Program-made: the position numbers and the translations under genes
The notes under the pieces: generated by a model
Database searches by the model: none
What the model was told of the DNA's origin: nothing
Seen by the model: the letters and a program-made list of their open reading frames with translations, nothing else
Assembly: GCF_000516555.1 (NCBI RefSeq)
Contig: NZ_AZSJ01000003.1
Coordinates: 381,959-445,958 of the forward strand
Direction: 5' to 3'
Source of the DNA: Afipia sp. P52-10
Lineage (GTDB): Bacteria; Pseudomonadota; Alphaproteobacteria; Rhizobiales; Xanthobacteraceae
Length of the DNA stretch: 64,000 bases
Shown: in pieces, positions 44,156-52,696 of the stretch
How positions within the stretch are numbered: position 1 is the stretch's first letter
Layout of the letters: each line of letters starts with the position of its first letter

Positions 44156-45343
44156 TCACTCGGCAGGTTGCGCCGCCAGCGATGCTGCCCGCCGGTCAGC
44201 CGGGAACATCAACGCCGAGACGACGATCAGCACGCACAGCGCGGCGAACACCTTCAGCGTCAGCGCAAACCCGCCCAGTTCGTGCAGCCACGCGATCATG
44301 CCGACGGCGGCGGCGGCGGCGGTGAAGCCGATGAAGTAGCGCACCGCGTAAGCGCGAGCTCGCCACTCGTCGGCCGTATATTTGCCGACCATCGCGTCAT
44401 TCACGGTGACGATGCCGAACATACCCATCACCAGGCCGATCGAAGCCAACAGCAGCGGCACGTTGTCGAGCACCGCAGCACCGTACAGCAGCGGCGCCGG
44501 CAGCAGCGCAAGCACGAGGAAGATGTGCTTGAGCGAATGCTTGTCCAACATCTTGCCGACATTGAACTGCGTCAGCGCACCGAACATATAGACGCCCGCG
44601 GTCATCACGCCCAGAAGCGCAGGGCTCGTGGTCAGCTCCGTCAGCCGCTCGGCGAACAGCTTCGGCAATGCTACCGTCACCGCATTGAAGGTGGTCGAGG
44701 ACGCAACCACTGCGATCAGGAGTGAAGCAAACACGCGCCACATATCGTTCTTGGCGACGCGAGCAGTCGGCTGCTCGGTCTTGTGCCCGGTCCGCACCTC
44801 GTGATGGACCGCACGCATGAAGGCGATGCCGATCGCAACCGTCAGCACACCCGGCAAGACGAAAGCCCAGCGCCAACCGAGATATTGCGCGAGGATGCCT
44901 GTCACCAGCGCCGACAGAGCCACGCCGAGGTTGCCCCACACCCCGTTGATGCCGACCTCGCGGCCAAGTTGCTCGGCATAGGAGACGATCATCGCCGTGC
45001 CGACCGGATGATAGATCGAGGCGAACAGGCCGACCGCGAACAGCGCGACGCCGAGTTGCAGCGGCGTCTGCACGAAGCCGACGCTGACCATGCTGAGCCC
45101 GATGCCGATGAAGAAGATCACCATCATGTGGCGGCGGCTCCAGCGATCGCCGAGCCAGCCGGTCGCGAGCGAGCCCGCGCCGAAGGCGATGAAGCCTGGT
45201 GTCGCGTAGGGCAGCATCTCGGCATAGCCGAGGTTGAAGGCCGGCCCCATCAAAATGACGGCGGCAGCGAAGATCAGCATCGCGTAGTGATCGATGAAAT
45301 GGGCGACGTTGATGTAGGTGATAACGGTCTGTGGCCGGTTCAT
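44156..45343 (-). CDS. MFS transporter
   Basis: 395 residues with 12 predicted helices and the loop motif GWLGDRWSRRHMM characteristic of the major facilitator superfamily. The ATG at 45343 has CAGGA about 7 nt upstream. It is divergent from an AraC-family regulator 77 nt away, an arrangement typical of a regulated efflux pump. The substrate is unknown. Confidence 0.88.
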   Translation of the reverse strand: MNRPQTVITYINVAHFIDHYAMLIFAAAVILMGPAFNLGYAEMLPYATPGFIAFGAGSLATGWLGDRWSRRHMMVIFFIGIGLSMVSVGFVQTPLQLGVALFAVGLFASIYHPVGTAMIVSYAEQLGREVGINGVWGNLGVALSALVTGILAQYLGWRWAFVLPGVLTVAIGIAFMRAVHHEVRTGHKTEQPTARVAKNDMWRVFASLLIAVVASSTTFNAVTVALPKLFAERLTELTTSPALLGVMTAGVYMFGALTQFNVGKMLDKHSLKHIFLVLALLPAPLLYGAAVLDNVPLLLASIGLVMGMFGIVTVNDAMVGKYTADEWRARAYAVRYFIGFTAAAAAVGMIAWLHELGGFALTLKVFAALCVLIVVSALMFPADRRAASLAAQPAE

Positions 45344-45393
45344 AAGGTTAGTCCTGGTCAATTCTGCTTCCAAAATCAGCAAAATCGACTATA

Positions 45394-45423
45394 CATTGGC
45401 GGATCATCGACGTATTGCCAATG
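45394..45423. promoter_or_regulatory. Inverted repeat in the AraC/MFS divergent promoter region
   Basis: CATTGGC (45394-45400) and GCCAATG (45417-45423) form a perfect 7-bp inverted repeat around 16 nt; the second arm overlaps the AraC gene start codon. It could be an operator through which the regulator controls itself and the divergent transporter. Confidence 0.35.
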
Positions 45424-46227
45424 AGCATCGAAAAGGCGCCAGCCCGACTTTCGCCTGATCCAGCCCCGTTCAAGCATGGGGTCGAAACGCTTGCGCGCGC
45501 CTATACCGGAGGCACGCGGCTTGATCTGCATATGCATCGCGAAGCCCAACTGGTGTTCGCCGCCAAGGGCGTGATGCAGGTGCAGACACCGCGCGGCGTC
45601 TGGCTGGTGCCGCCGGAACGCGCCGTGTGGGTGCCGCCGCTGCTCGAGCACGCGATCGACGTGCTGTCCGATATCGAGATGCGGACGCTTTATTTTCAGC
45701 CGGACTGGCTCCAGGAGCAGACCGCCGAGGCGAGCCTCACCGACGAGTTCGTCGTACGCGTCGGCAGCCTGATGCGCGAAGCGATCCTGGCGATGTTCGA
45801 ACCGCACGGCTCGCTTGCGCGCAAATTGACGCTGGCGCGGCTCATCATCATGGACCTGCGCGACGCCGGCGATGCCTCGACCTTCATGCCGATGCCGCTC
45901 GATCCGAAAGCGCGGCAGGTGGCGAACCTGATCCTGAGCGATCCGGCTGGCACGCACGATCTGCCGACGCTGGCGGCAACGGTCGGCATTTCGGGACGGA
46001 CGCTGACGCGGCTGTTTCCGGAGCAGACCAAGCTGACGCTGAAATCCTGGAAGCAGCGCGCCCGCATCATCGCCGCGATCGAGCAACTCGGCCAACCGGG
46101 CATCTCGATCAAGCAGATCGCCGCAAAGCTCGGCTTCTCCTCGACCGCCGCCTTCAGCCATGCCTTCCGCGACGTGACCGGCGAGACACCGACCGCATTC
46201 CTGTCGCGGAAGACGCAGGACGTCTGA
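45421..46227 (+). CDS. AraC family transcriptional regulator with cupin sensor domain
   Basis: 268 residues. The N-terminal cupin-type ligand domain (DLHMHREAQLVFAAKGVMQV; VPPERAVWVPPLLEHAIDV) is followed by two helix-turn-helix motifs at the C-terminus (TLAATVGISGRTLTRLF and IKQIAAKLGFSSTAAFSHAF). It probably controls the divergent MFS transporter. The ATG at 45421 is used; a TTG 6 nt earlier is in frame. Confidence 0.9.
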   Translation: MSIEKAPARLSPDPAPFKHGVETLARAYTGGTRLDLHMHREAQLVFAAKGVMQVQTPRGVWLVPPERAVWVPPLLEHAIDVLSDIEMRTLYFQPDWLQEQTAEASLTDEFVVRVGSLMREAILAMFEPHGSLARKLTLARLIIMDLRDAGDASTFMPMPLDPKARQVANLILSDPAGTHDLPTLAATVGISGRTLTRLFPEQTKLTLKSWKQRARIIAAIEQLGQPGISIKQIAAKLGFSSTAAFSHAFRDVTGETPTAFLSRKTQDV

Positions 46228-46318
46228 TCATCCGGGCCACGAATACCAGCGGTTCCAGGCTTGTGCGATGCATGACACGCAAGTCCGGAACAACCGTCGA
46301 TCTTATAGCTGCCTCGCG

Positions 46319-47662
46319 TTATTCGGCGGCCGCCTGCTGCTTCGGGAAGAATCGGTTTTCCGGCCGCGGCAGACCGAGATTGTCGCGCAATGTCGGTCCT
46401 TCGTATTCTTTGCGGAAGATGCCGCGCCGCTGCAGCTCCGGCACCACCTTGTCGACGAAATCGTCCAGACCGGCAGGCAGGAACGGGAACATGACGTTGA
46501 AGCCGTCAGAACCCTCTTCCACCAGCCATTGCTCCATCTGCTCAGCGATCGTCTTTGCTGTACCCACGAACTTCAACCCCGAATAGCCGCCGAGCCGCTG
46601 GGCAAGCTGGCGCACCGTCAGGTTGTCGCGACGCGCAACCTCCAGCACACGCTGCTGAGCGCTCTTGCTCGCATTGGTCTCTGCAATCTCTGGCAACGGC
46701 GCGTCGGGATCGAAGCCGGAGGCGTCGTGCCCGAGCGCGATGGACAATGAGGCGATACCGCTGTCGTAATGTACGCGGCTATCGAGCAGCGCGAGTTTCT
46801 CCTTCGCCTCGTCTTCGCTCTCGCCGACCACGACGAATGCGCCGGGCAGGATCTTCAGGTGATCGCGGTCGCGCCCCAGCTTGTCGAGGCGGCCCTTCAC
46901 GTCCGCATAAAACGCCTTGGCTGTCTGGAGGTTGCCGCCCGCCGCGAATACCATCTCGGCCGTTTCCGCCGCGAGCTGCTTGCCCGGCTCGGAAGCGCCG
47001 GCCTGCACGATCACCGGCCAGCCCTGCACGGGGCGCGCAATGTTCAACGGCCCGCGCACCGACAGGTATTTGCCCTTGTGATTGAGCACATGGATGCGCT
47101 CAGGATCGACGTAGAGTCCGGACTCCACGTCCCGCACGAATGCATCATCAGCGAACGAGTCCCACAGCCCCGTCACCACGTCGTAGAACTCGCGCGCGCG
47201 CACATAGCGTTCGTCGTGGCTCATGTGATCGTCGAGGCCAAAGTTCAGCGCGGCATCCGGGTTGGAGGTGGTAACGATGTTCCAGCCGGCGCGGCCGCCG
47301 CTGATATGGTCGAGCGAGGCGAAGCGGCGAGCGATGTGATAGGGCTCATCAAACGTCGTTGATGCCGTTGCAATAAGGCCGATCCGCTCGGTCGCCCCTG
47401 CCAAAGCCGACAGCAAGGTGAAGGGTTCGAACGACGTGACCGTATGGCTGCGCTTCAACGCATTGACCGGCATATTCAACACGGCCAGGTGATCGGCCAT
47501 GAAGAAGGCGTCGAATTTTCCATATTCCAGCTTCTGAATGAAACGTTTGATATGCGAAAAGTTGAAATTGGCATCGGGATAGGCTCCTGGATAACGCCAG
47601 GCCCCGGTGTGGATGCTGATCGGGCGCATAAAGGCGCCAAGTTTCAATTGACGTTTGCTCAT
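46319..47662 (-). CDS. LLM-class flavin-dependent monooxygenase (NtaA/DszA/SoxA type)
   Basis: 447 residues of the larger luciferase-like subfamily: LGAFMRPISIHTGAWRYPG at the start, MADHLAVLN, DHISGGRAGWNIVTTSNPDAA and EFYDVVTGLWDSF. Relatives cleave nitrilotriacetate, dibenzothiophene sulfone or alkyl-thio compounds using reduced FMN from a separate reductase. No reductase lies beside it and the substrate is unknown. The start at 47662 has GGGGC upstream. It differs in subfamily from the monooxygenase at 25766. Confidence 0.88.
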   Translation of the reverse strand: MSKRQLKLGAFMRPISIHTGAWRYPGAYPDANFNFSHIKRFIQKLEYGKFDAFFMADHLAVLNMPVNALKRSHTVTSFEPFTLLSALAGATERIGLIATASTTFDEPYHIARRFASLDHISGGRAGWNIVTTSNPDAALNFGLDDHMSHDERYVRAREFYDVVTGLWDSFADDAFVRDVESGLYVDPERIHVLNHKGKYLSVRGPLNIARPVQGWPVIVQAGASEPGKQLAAETAEMVFAAGGNLQTAKAFYADVKGRLDKLGRDRDHLKILPGAFVVVGESEDEAKEKLALLDSRVHYDSGIASLSIALGHDASGFDPDAPLPEIAETNASKSAQQRVLEVARRDNLTVRQLAQRLGGYSGLKFVGTAKTIAEQMEQWLVEEGSDGFNVMFPFLPAGLDDFVDKVVPELQRRGIFRKEYEGPTLRDNLGLPRPENRFFPKQQAAAE

Positions 47663-48051
47663 CGAATAATGCCCCTGGAACGGTCCGGTGCTGAGCACGT
47701 ATTCTTCGGGGGGACGAGGTCAAGGGTGCCCACCCGCCGCGGCGCCTTCCCCCGATGACAACCAGCATGCCGCTGCGACAATTCAGCCGCGCTCGCCATC
47801 AGTGATCCTGCAGGCCGCATGGCGCAAAGCGCAAGCGCTTGGAGCCGCAATCCTGCCCCTTGTCGGTTTGGATTGCATTCCGCCGAGGAAAGACCCAATA
47901 TCCCGCCGCGCCCGAGGGGGCGTTTCCCATATGCCGTCCGCGCTGCGGATGGTGGCCGCGAGCCTGAACAATCACCTGCGGAAAGCCGGACCGATTGCCG
48001 GGAATTCTGCATGTGCCGCCCGAGGAAGCTATCAAGTCGAGAGGTCTTGTG
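47663..48051. other. 389-nt divergent gap between the flavin monooxygenase and aldehyde dehydrogenase genes
   Basis: Contains no frame with convincing protein character; the short frames present are Arg/Pro-rich and lack a ribosome-binding site. It must hold the promoters of both genes, but I cannot point to a clear -35/-10 pair. GAGAGG at 48040-48045 is the aldehyde dehydrogenase ribosome-binding site. Confidence 0.5.
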
Positions 48052-49482
48052 ATGGTCAACAGATTGCAATTCTACATTGACGGCGCGTGGGTCGATCCCG
48101 TCGTCAAGAAAACAATTCCCGTCGTCAATCCGGCGACCGAGGAAACCCTGTACGAGATCGCGGCCGGCTCGAAGGCGGACGTGGACAAGGCGGTCGCCGC
48201 CGCCCGCAAGGCTTTCGAGACCTTCTCCGTCACCAGCCGCGAGGAGCGCATCGCGCTGCTCACCAAGATCATCGAAGTCTACAAGGCCAAGATGAAAGAC
48301 ATCGCCTCGTCGATTACCGACGAGATGGGTGCGCCGCTGCCGCTGTCCGAACGCGCTCAGGCCGGCGCCGGCCTCGGTCACCTGATGTCGACGCTCGACG
48401 TGCTGAAGAGCTACGAGTTCGAGGAGACGATCGGCTCGGCGGTGGTCGTGCGCGAACCGGTTGGCGTCGTCGGCATGATCACGCCCTGGAACTGGCCGAT
48501 GAACCAGGTCGCCTGTAAGGTCGCGCCCGCGATCGCCGCCGGCTGCACCATGATCCTGAAGCCGTCCGAATTCACGCCGACCTCCGCGCTGCTGTTCGCG
48601 GAAGTGATGCATGAAGCCGGCGTGCCGAAGGGCGTGTTCAACCTGGTCAACGGCCTCGGCCCCGATGTCGGCGTCGCCATGAGCGAGCACCCGGGCATCG
48701 ACATGATCTCGTTCACGGGCTCGACCCGCGCCGGTATCGATGTCGCCAAGCGTGCGGCCAACACGGTCAAGCGCGTCAGCCAGGAGCTCGGCGGCAAGTC
48801 GCCGAACGTCATCCTGGAGGATGCGGACTTCAACAAGGCCGTCGCCGGTGGCGTGGCCCATGTGTTCAACAACTCGGGCCAGTCCTGCAACGCGCCGACC
48901 CGGATGATCGTGCCGGCCTCGAAGATGAAAGAAGTGGCGGCCATCGCCAAGGCGGTCGCCGAGAAGACCAAGGCTGGCGATCCGCGCGCTGAAGGCACCA
49001 CCATCGGCCCGGTCGTCAACCGCACCCAGTGGGACAAGATCCAGGCGCTGATCAAGAAGGGCATCGACGAAGGCGCGACGCTGGTCGCCGGTGGCCCGGG
49101 TCTTCCTGAGGGCGTGAACAAGGGCTTCTACGTGCGTCCGACCGTGTTCGCCGACGTGACCAACGACATGACCATCGCCCGCGAAGAAATCTTCGGCCCG
49201 GTGATCACGATCCTTGGCGCCAAGGACGAAGCGGAGGCGGTGCAGATCGCCAACGACACGCCATACGGTCTCGCGGGTTACGTCTCGGCCGGTACCGTGG
49301 AGAGCGCCAAGCGCGTCGGTCGTCAGATCCGCGCGGGCAACGTCAACCTCAACGGCGTTCCGAACGAGCGCGCCGCCCCCTTCGGCGGCTACAAGCAGTC
49401 CGGCAACGGCCGCGAATGGGGTAAATTCGGCCTCGAGGAGTATCTCGAGGCCAAGGCGATCGCAGGTTTCAACGCCGCGTAA
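48052..49482 (+). CDS. NAD(P)-dependent aldehyde dehydrogenase
   Basis: 476 residues with a complete aldehyde dehydrogenase active site: ITPWNWPMNQV (oxyanion Asn), the general base Glu in SQELGGKSPNV, the catalytic Cys in NSGQSCNAPTRM, and the late EEIFGPVITI. It oxidises aldehydes to acids in the cytoplasm. It could process fatty or aromatic aldehydes such as those from alkane oxidation, but the substrate is not visible in sequence. Monocistronic with a strong terminator. The ATG at 48052 follows GAGAGG. Confidence 0.92.
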   Translation: MVNRLQFYIDGAWVDPVVKKTIPVVNPATEETLYEIAAGSKADVDKAVAAARKAFETFSVTSREERIALLTKIIEVYKAKMKDIASSITDEMGAPLPLSERAQAGAGLGHLMSTLDVLKSYEFEETIGSAVVVREPVGVVGMITPWNWPMNQVACKVAPAIAAGCTMILKPSEFTPTSALLFAEVMHEAGVPKGVFNLVNGLGPDVGVAMSEHPGIDMISFTGSTRAGIDVAKRAANTVKRVSQELGGKSPNVILEDADFNKAVAGGVAHVFNNSGQSCNAPTRMIVPASKMKEVAAIAKAVAEKTKAGDPRAEGTTIGPVVNRTQWDKIQALIKKGIDEGATLVAGGPGLPEGVNKGFYVRPTVFADVTNDMTIAREEIFGPVITILGAKDEAEAVQIANDTPYGLAGYVSAGTVESAKRVGRQIRAGNVNLNGVPNERAAPFGGYKQSGNGREWGKFGLEEYLEAKAIAGFNAA

Positions 49483-49504
49483 TGCCGTCCCGATGCTAGC
49501 AACG

Positions 49505-49540
49505 AACGCCGGAGCGCACCCCGCTCCGGCGTTTTTCTTT
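49505..49540 (+). terminator. Intrinsic terminator of the aldehyde dehydrogenase gene
   Basis: A 12-bp stem AACGCCGGAGCG/CGCTCCGGCGTT with a 5-nt loop, running into TTTTTCTTTT, 22 nt past the stop. Confidence 0.93.
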
Positions 49541-49599
49541 TCCCCTATCGCCGCTCATCGCATTGCCGAGAGAAAGCTCAAGACGACATCGCTTGTGCG

Positions 49600-50481
49600 T
49601 CAACTCAGCGCGCTGGCCTCGACCCACCAATGCGGGTGCTTCGTCCGCAGCGCCGCAACGGCTGCGGCTGCGGACGCATCATCTGCAAACAGTCCGAAGC
49701 AGGTGGCGCCCGAGCCTGACATGCGCGCCAGCGTGCAGCCGTTCGATTGTCGCAACAGCGACAGCACATCCGCGATCACCGGCTGGATCTTCACCGCAAC
49801 CGGCTCGAGATCGTTACGGCCCGCGCCAATCGCAGCAAGCCAGGTATCCGCAGTCGCCGACGCCACAGGCCACGCCACATCCGCAGGCTTGCCTGGCGGG
49901 GTGTAGCTCTCACCGGCCTTCAGGCCGATCGCCGTGAACACATCCTTGGTCGGCACCGGCACACCCGGATTGACCAGCACACACGGAAAACGCGGCAACC
50001 GCATCGGCGTCACCCGCTCGCCCGCGCCGCGCATCATGCAGCCGGACGACAGGAGGCACACCGGTACATCGGCCCCCACCGCCTGCGCCGCCGCGACCAG
50101 GCGCGGATCGCCCGCAGCGAGCGCATTGGCCCGTGCGAGCAGCCGCAGCGCCGCCGCCGCATCCGCCGAACCGCCACCAATGCCCGCGGCCGCGGGCAGA
50201 TGCTTGTCGAGCAGGAAAGTACCCGACCTCGCCTGCGGCACCCGCTCGGTGAGCGCCCGGGCCGCCTTGGCGACCAGATTGTCCGTCAGATCACCGCAGG
50301 CGTCGGCGCGCGGGCCAGTCACCTGCAGCGCGAAGGCCGATCCCGGCTGCAGCGTCAGCCCATCCGCGCAGTCGGCAAACGCCACCAAACTTTCAAGATC
50401 ATGGTAGCCGTCGGCACGCCGTCCAAGCACATGCAGCGTCAAGTTGACCTTGGCGCGCGCGCGATCCTTCAGCTCTGACAT
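49600..50481 (-). CDS. ispE: 4-diphosphocytidyl-2-C-methyl-D-erythritol kinase IspE
   Basis: 293-residue GHMP kinase of the non-mevalonate isoprenoid pathway; it phosphorylates CDP-methylerythritol with ATP. The N-terminal ARAKVNLTLHVLGRRADGYHDLESL is the IspE signature, and the ATP loop is PAAAGIGGGSADAAAALR; a third motif, MSGSGATCFGLF, is near the C-terminus. Essential housekeeping gene, downstream of the TPR gene on the same strand (158 nt). Confidence 0.96.
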   Translation of the reverse strand: MSELKDRARAKVNLTLHVLGRRADGYHDLESLVAFADCADGLTLQPGSAFALQVTGPRADACGDLTDNLVAKAARALTERVPQARSGTFLLDKHLPAAAGIGGGSADAAAALRLLARANALAAGDPRLVAAAQAVGADVPVCLLSSGCMMRGAGERVTPMRLPRFPCVLVNPGVPVPTKDVFTAIGLKAGESYTPPGKPADVAWPVASATADTWLAAIGAGRNDLEPVAVKIQPVIADVLSLLRQSNGCTLARMSGSGATCFGLFADDASAAAAVAALRTKHPHWWVEASALS

Positions 50482-50639
50482 GGACGACGACCTGCCCTCG
50501 TGTGTAATCAGATGTTCTCTTCACTATCGCGGCGAAACGATCAAGAGAGCACCTGACATATCACGCAGGGGAACCCTTCCACAGCCTATCCGGCGACGCC
50601 CCGCTACCCCGAAAAGCCCCGATGAAAGGCAGAGGCCGA

Positions 50640-52430
50640 TCAGCCGCCGCGATCGTCCTTCTTGACCTCATTGGCGGCAGCGGTCGGCTCCTTGTCGTCC
50701 GGCAGGCCGTCGCGCAGCTTCGCCTCGATCTTCGGCAGCTCTTCCGGCTCCGGCTTCAAGTCCCGCGCATGCGCCCACTGGAAGCGGGCCTCGAGCTTGC
50801 GGCCGACGCGCCAGTAGGCATCGCCCAAGTGATCGTTGATGGTCGGGTCCTCGGGCTTGAGGTCGATCGCTCGCTCCAGATGTTTGGTGGCTTCCTCGTA
50901 GTTGCCGATCCGGTAATAGGCCCAGCCAAGCGAGTCGACGATGTAGCCGTCATCGGGGCGCTGATCGACCGCGCGGCGGATCATCTTCATGCCCTCATCG
51001 AGGTTGATGCCCTGATCGATCCACGAGTAGCCGAGATAATTCAGCACATGCGGCTGCTCCGGCTTCAATTCGAGCGCCTTCTTCAGATCCGCCTCCGACT
51101 TCGGCCACTGCTTGGAGCGCTCGTAGCAAATGCCGCGGAAATAATAGAACACCCAGTTCTGGTCACTCGCTTCGGGCATAGCATCGATGCCGAGCGAATA
51201 GGTGTTGGCGCATTCGGCGAACTTCTTCTTGCCGCGCTCGATATTGCCGAGCGCCATGATCGCCTCGATATCCTTGGGATTTTCGTCCGTCAGACCTTTC
51301 AGGATCTTGATCGCCTCGTCAGACCGCTCGACCGCGTCGAGATTGGTCGCGAGCTGAATCTGCGCATTGCGCTTCAACAGCGAGTTCGCCGGCACCCGCT
51401 CATAAGCACCGATCGCAAGTTGCGGACGCTTCAAGGTTTCGTACAGATCACCAAGCGACAGCAGCGCAAGCGAGTGGCTGGGCGCGAGGTACAACGCGAG
51501 TTGGAGGTAGACCAGCGCCAGGTCCTCGGCACCACGGCGGGTCAGCGAGGCGCCGATGCCGTACAGCACCTCCGCGGCACCGGCCTGCGGCGAATCGACC
51601 ATCGGCGGCATCTTCTTTCCAGCCTTGCCGTCGGCAATGCCGTCCAGCACCAGCGGATGGCGCGACAGCTTCTTGTCGAAGGCCTCATAGACCTCGGAGG
51701 CAGCCGCGCCGGACTTGTTGCGCGACAGCCAGCGCCCGTAGGCATCCACCACCCGCAGCGCGGAGTCGTCGAGCTTGTAGGCGCGCTCGAGCCGGACACC
51801 GGCCTCCTTGGGGCGGTTGGCCACGTCGTACATCAGCCCGACATGCAGGTCCTTGAAGATCGGATACCATTCCGGCCCCGCAAGCCGGTCGACGCTGGCG
51901 GCGGCGCCCCGCACGTCGCCCGCACCGGTCGCGGCCCAGCCCGACAGCAGCGCCGCGACCAGATCCGTGATCGGACCGCGCACCGATTGATTGATGTTCT
52001 GCTGGGCGAGCGTGTACTGCTTCTGCTTCAAAGCCCGCACCCCGACCACCAGCCGCGCCACGCGGTTGGCCTTGTCGGTCTGCAGCACGCGTTCGGCAAG
52101 CTTCACCGCCTCGTCGATATCGCCATTGGCGAGCGTGGAGATGAAGGCGCGGTCGAGCAGCTCGGTATTCTTCGGGTCGCTGCGCAACGCCGACCGATAA
52201 TAGGACGCCGCAGCCCCTGCATCGCGCTCGACGCTCGCATGCCGGGCGGCCAGGTAGCTGCCGGCGGTGGTCGGCTTCTCGTTGCGGTCGATCGGTGCGA
52301 ATTCGACGGCGCCGGAGCGGATGGTTTCCGTCTTGGGAGCAGCCTTCGGATGCTGGGCGAACGCCTGGGCCGGGAGGACCAGCGCGGCCAATGAGGCGAG
52401 GACAGCAGCGCGGCGGGGGGAAGATGACAT
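50640..52430 (-). CDS. TPR-repeat exported protein
   Basis: 596 residues with a signal peptide (hydrophobic about 6-25, ending QAFAQ) and at least eight TPR-like helix pairs between residues 60 and 570. The clearest are YYRSALRSDPKNTELLDRAF, LNYLGYSWIDQGINLDEGMK and HLERAIDLKPEDPTINDHLG. Such proteins are protein-protein scaffolds, here probably in the periplasm or outer-membrane associated. The ATG at 52430 is used; a GTG 3 nt upstream is in frame. It is followed by ispE. Confidence 0.85.
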   Translation of the reverse strand: MSSSPRRAAVLASLAALVLPAQAFAQHPKAAPKTETIRSGAVEFAPIDRNEKPTTAGSYLAARHASVERDAGAAASYYRSALRSDPKNTELLDRAFISTLANGDIDEAVKLAERVLQTDKANRVARLVVGVRALKQKQYTLAQQNINQSVRGPITDLVAALLSGWAATGAGDVRGAAASVDRLAGPEWYPIFKDLHVGLMYDVANRPKEAGVRLERAYKLDDSALRVVDAYGRWLSRNKSGAAASEVYEAFDKKLSRHPLVLDGIADGKAGKKMPPMVDSPQAGAAEVLYGIGASLTRRGAEDLALVYLQLALYLAPSHSLALLSLGDLYETLKRPQLAIGAYERVPANSLLKRNAQIQLATNLDAVERSDEAIKILKGLTDENPKDIEAIMALGNIERGKKKFAECANTYSLGIDAMPEASDQNWVFYYFRGICYERSKQWPKSEADLKKALELKPEQPHVLNYLGYSWIDQGINLDEGMKMIRRAVDQRPDDGYIVDSLGWAYYRIGNYEEATKHLERAIDLKPEDPTINDHLGDAYWRVGRKLEARFQWAHARDLKPEPEELPKIEAKLRDGLPDDKEPTAAANEVKKDDRGG

Positions 52431-52653
52431 CACGATTCGCCCTGGCTCCAGAGTTGCAGTGCTAAAGAGGCGTGGTCCGGCGTTGCGTCAAATCGGCGAA
52501 AAATGAACCAAAAGACGCGTGTTGAGCCGCGACAATGGGCTTTTCGACCGCTCCCCGCAAGCGTTCGGGGCGCCGCTCGAGAGAATTCTCAAACGCACCC
52601 TATAGCATCTTAGCGCCAACCGAGTGTGGCGGCATCGTGGCCGGAACGTCGCA

Positions 52654-52673
52654 CCCACGCACGTTTGCGTGGG
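52654..52673 (-). terminator. Stem-loop after the ETF-ubiquinone oxidoreductase gene
   Basis: A perfect 8-bp stem CCCACGCA/TGCGTGGG with a tetraloop, 23 nt past the stop at 52697. There is no U-run, so it may be a stability or weak termination element. Confidence 0.4.
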
Positions 52674-52696
52674 CACGGTGTCGTCCCGGTGCGAAG

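Noticed and set aside
50622-52394. Plus-strand open frame of 590 codons opposite the TPR gene
   Set aside because: The minus-strand product has a signal peptide and TPR repeats; the opposite frame is Arg/Leu/His-rich noise.
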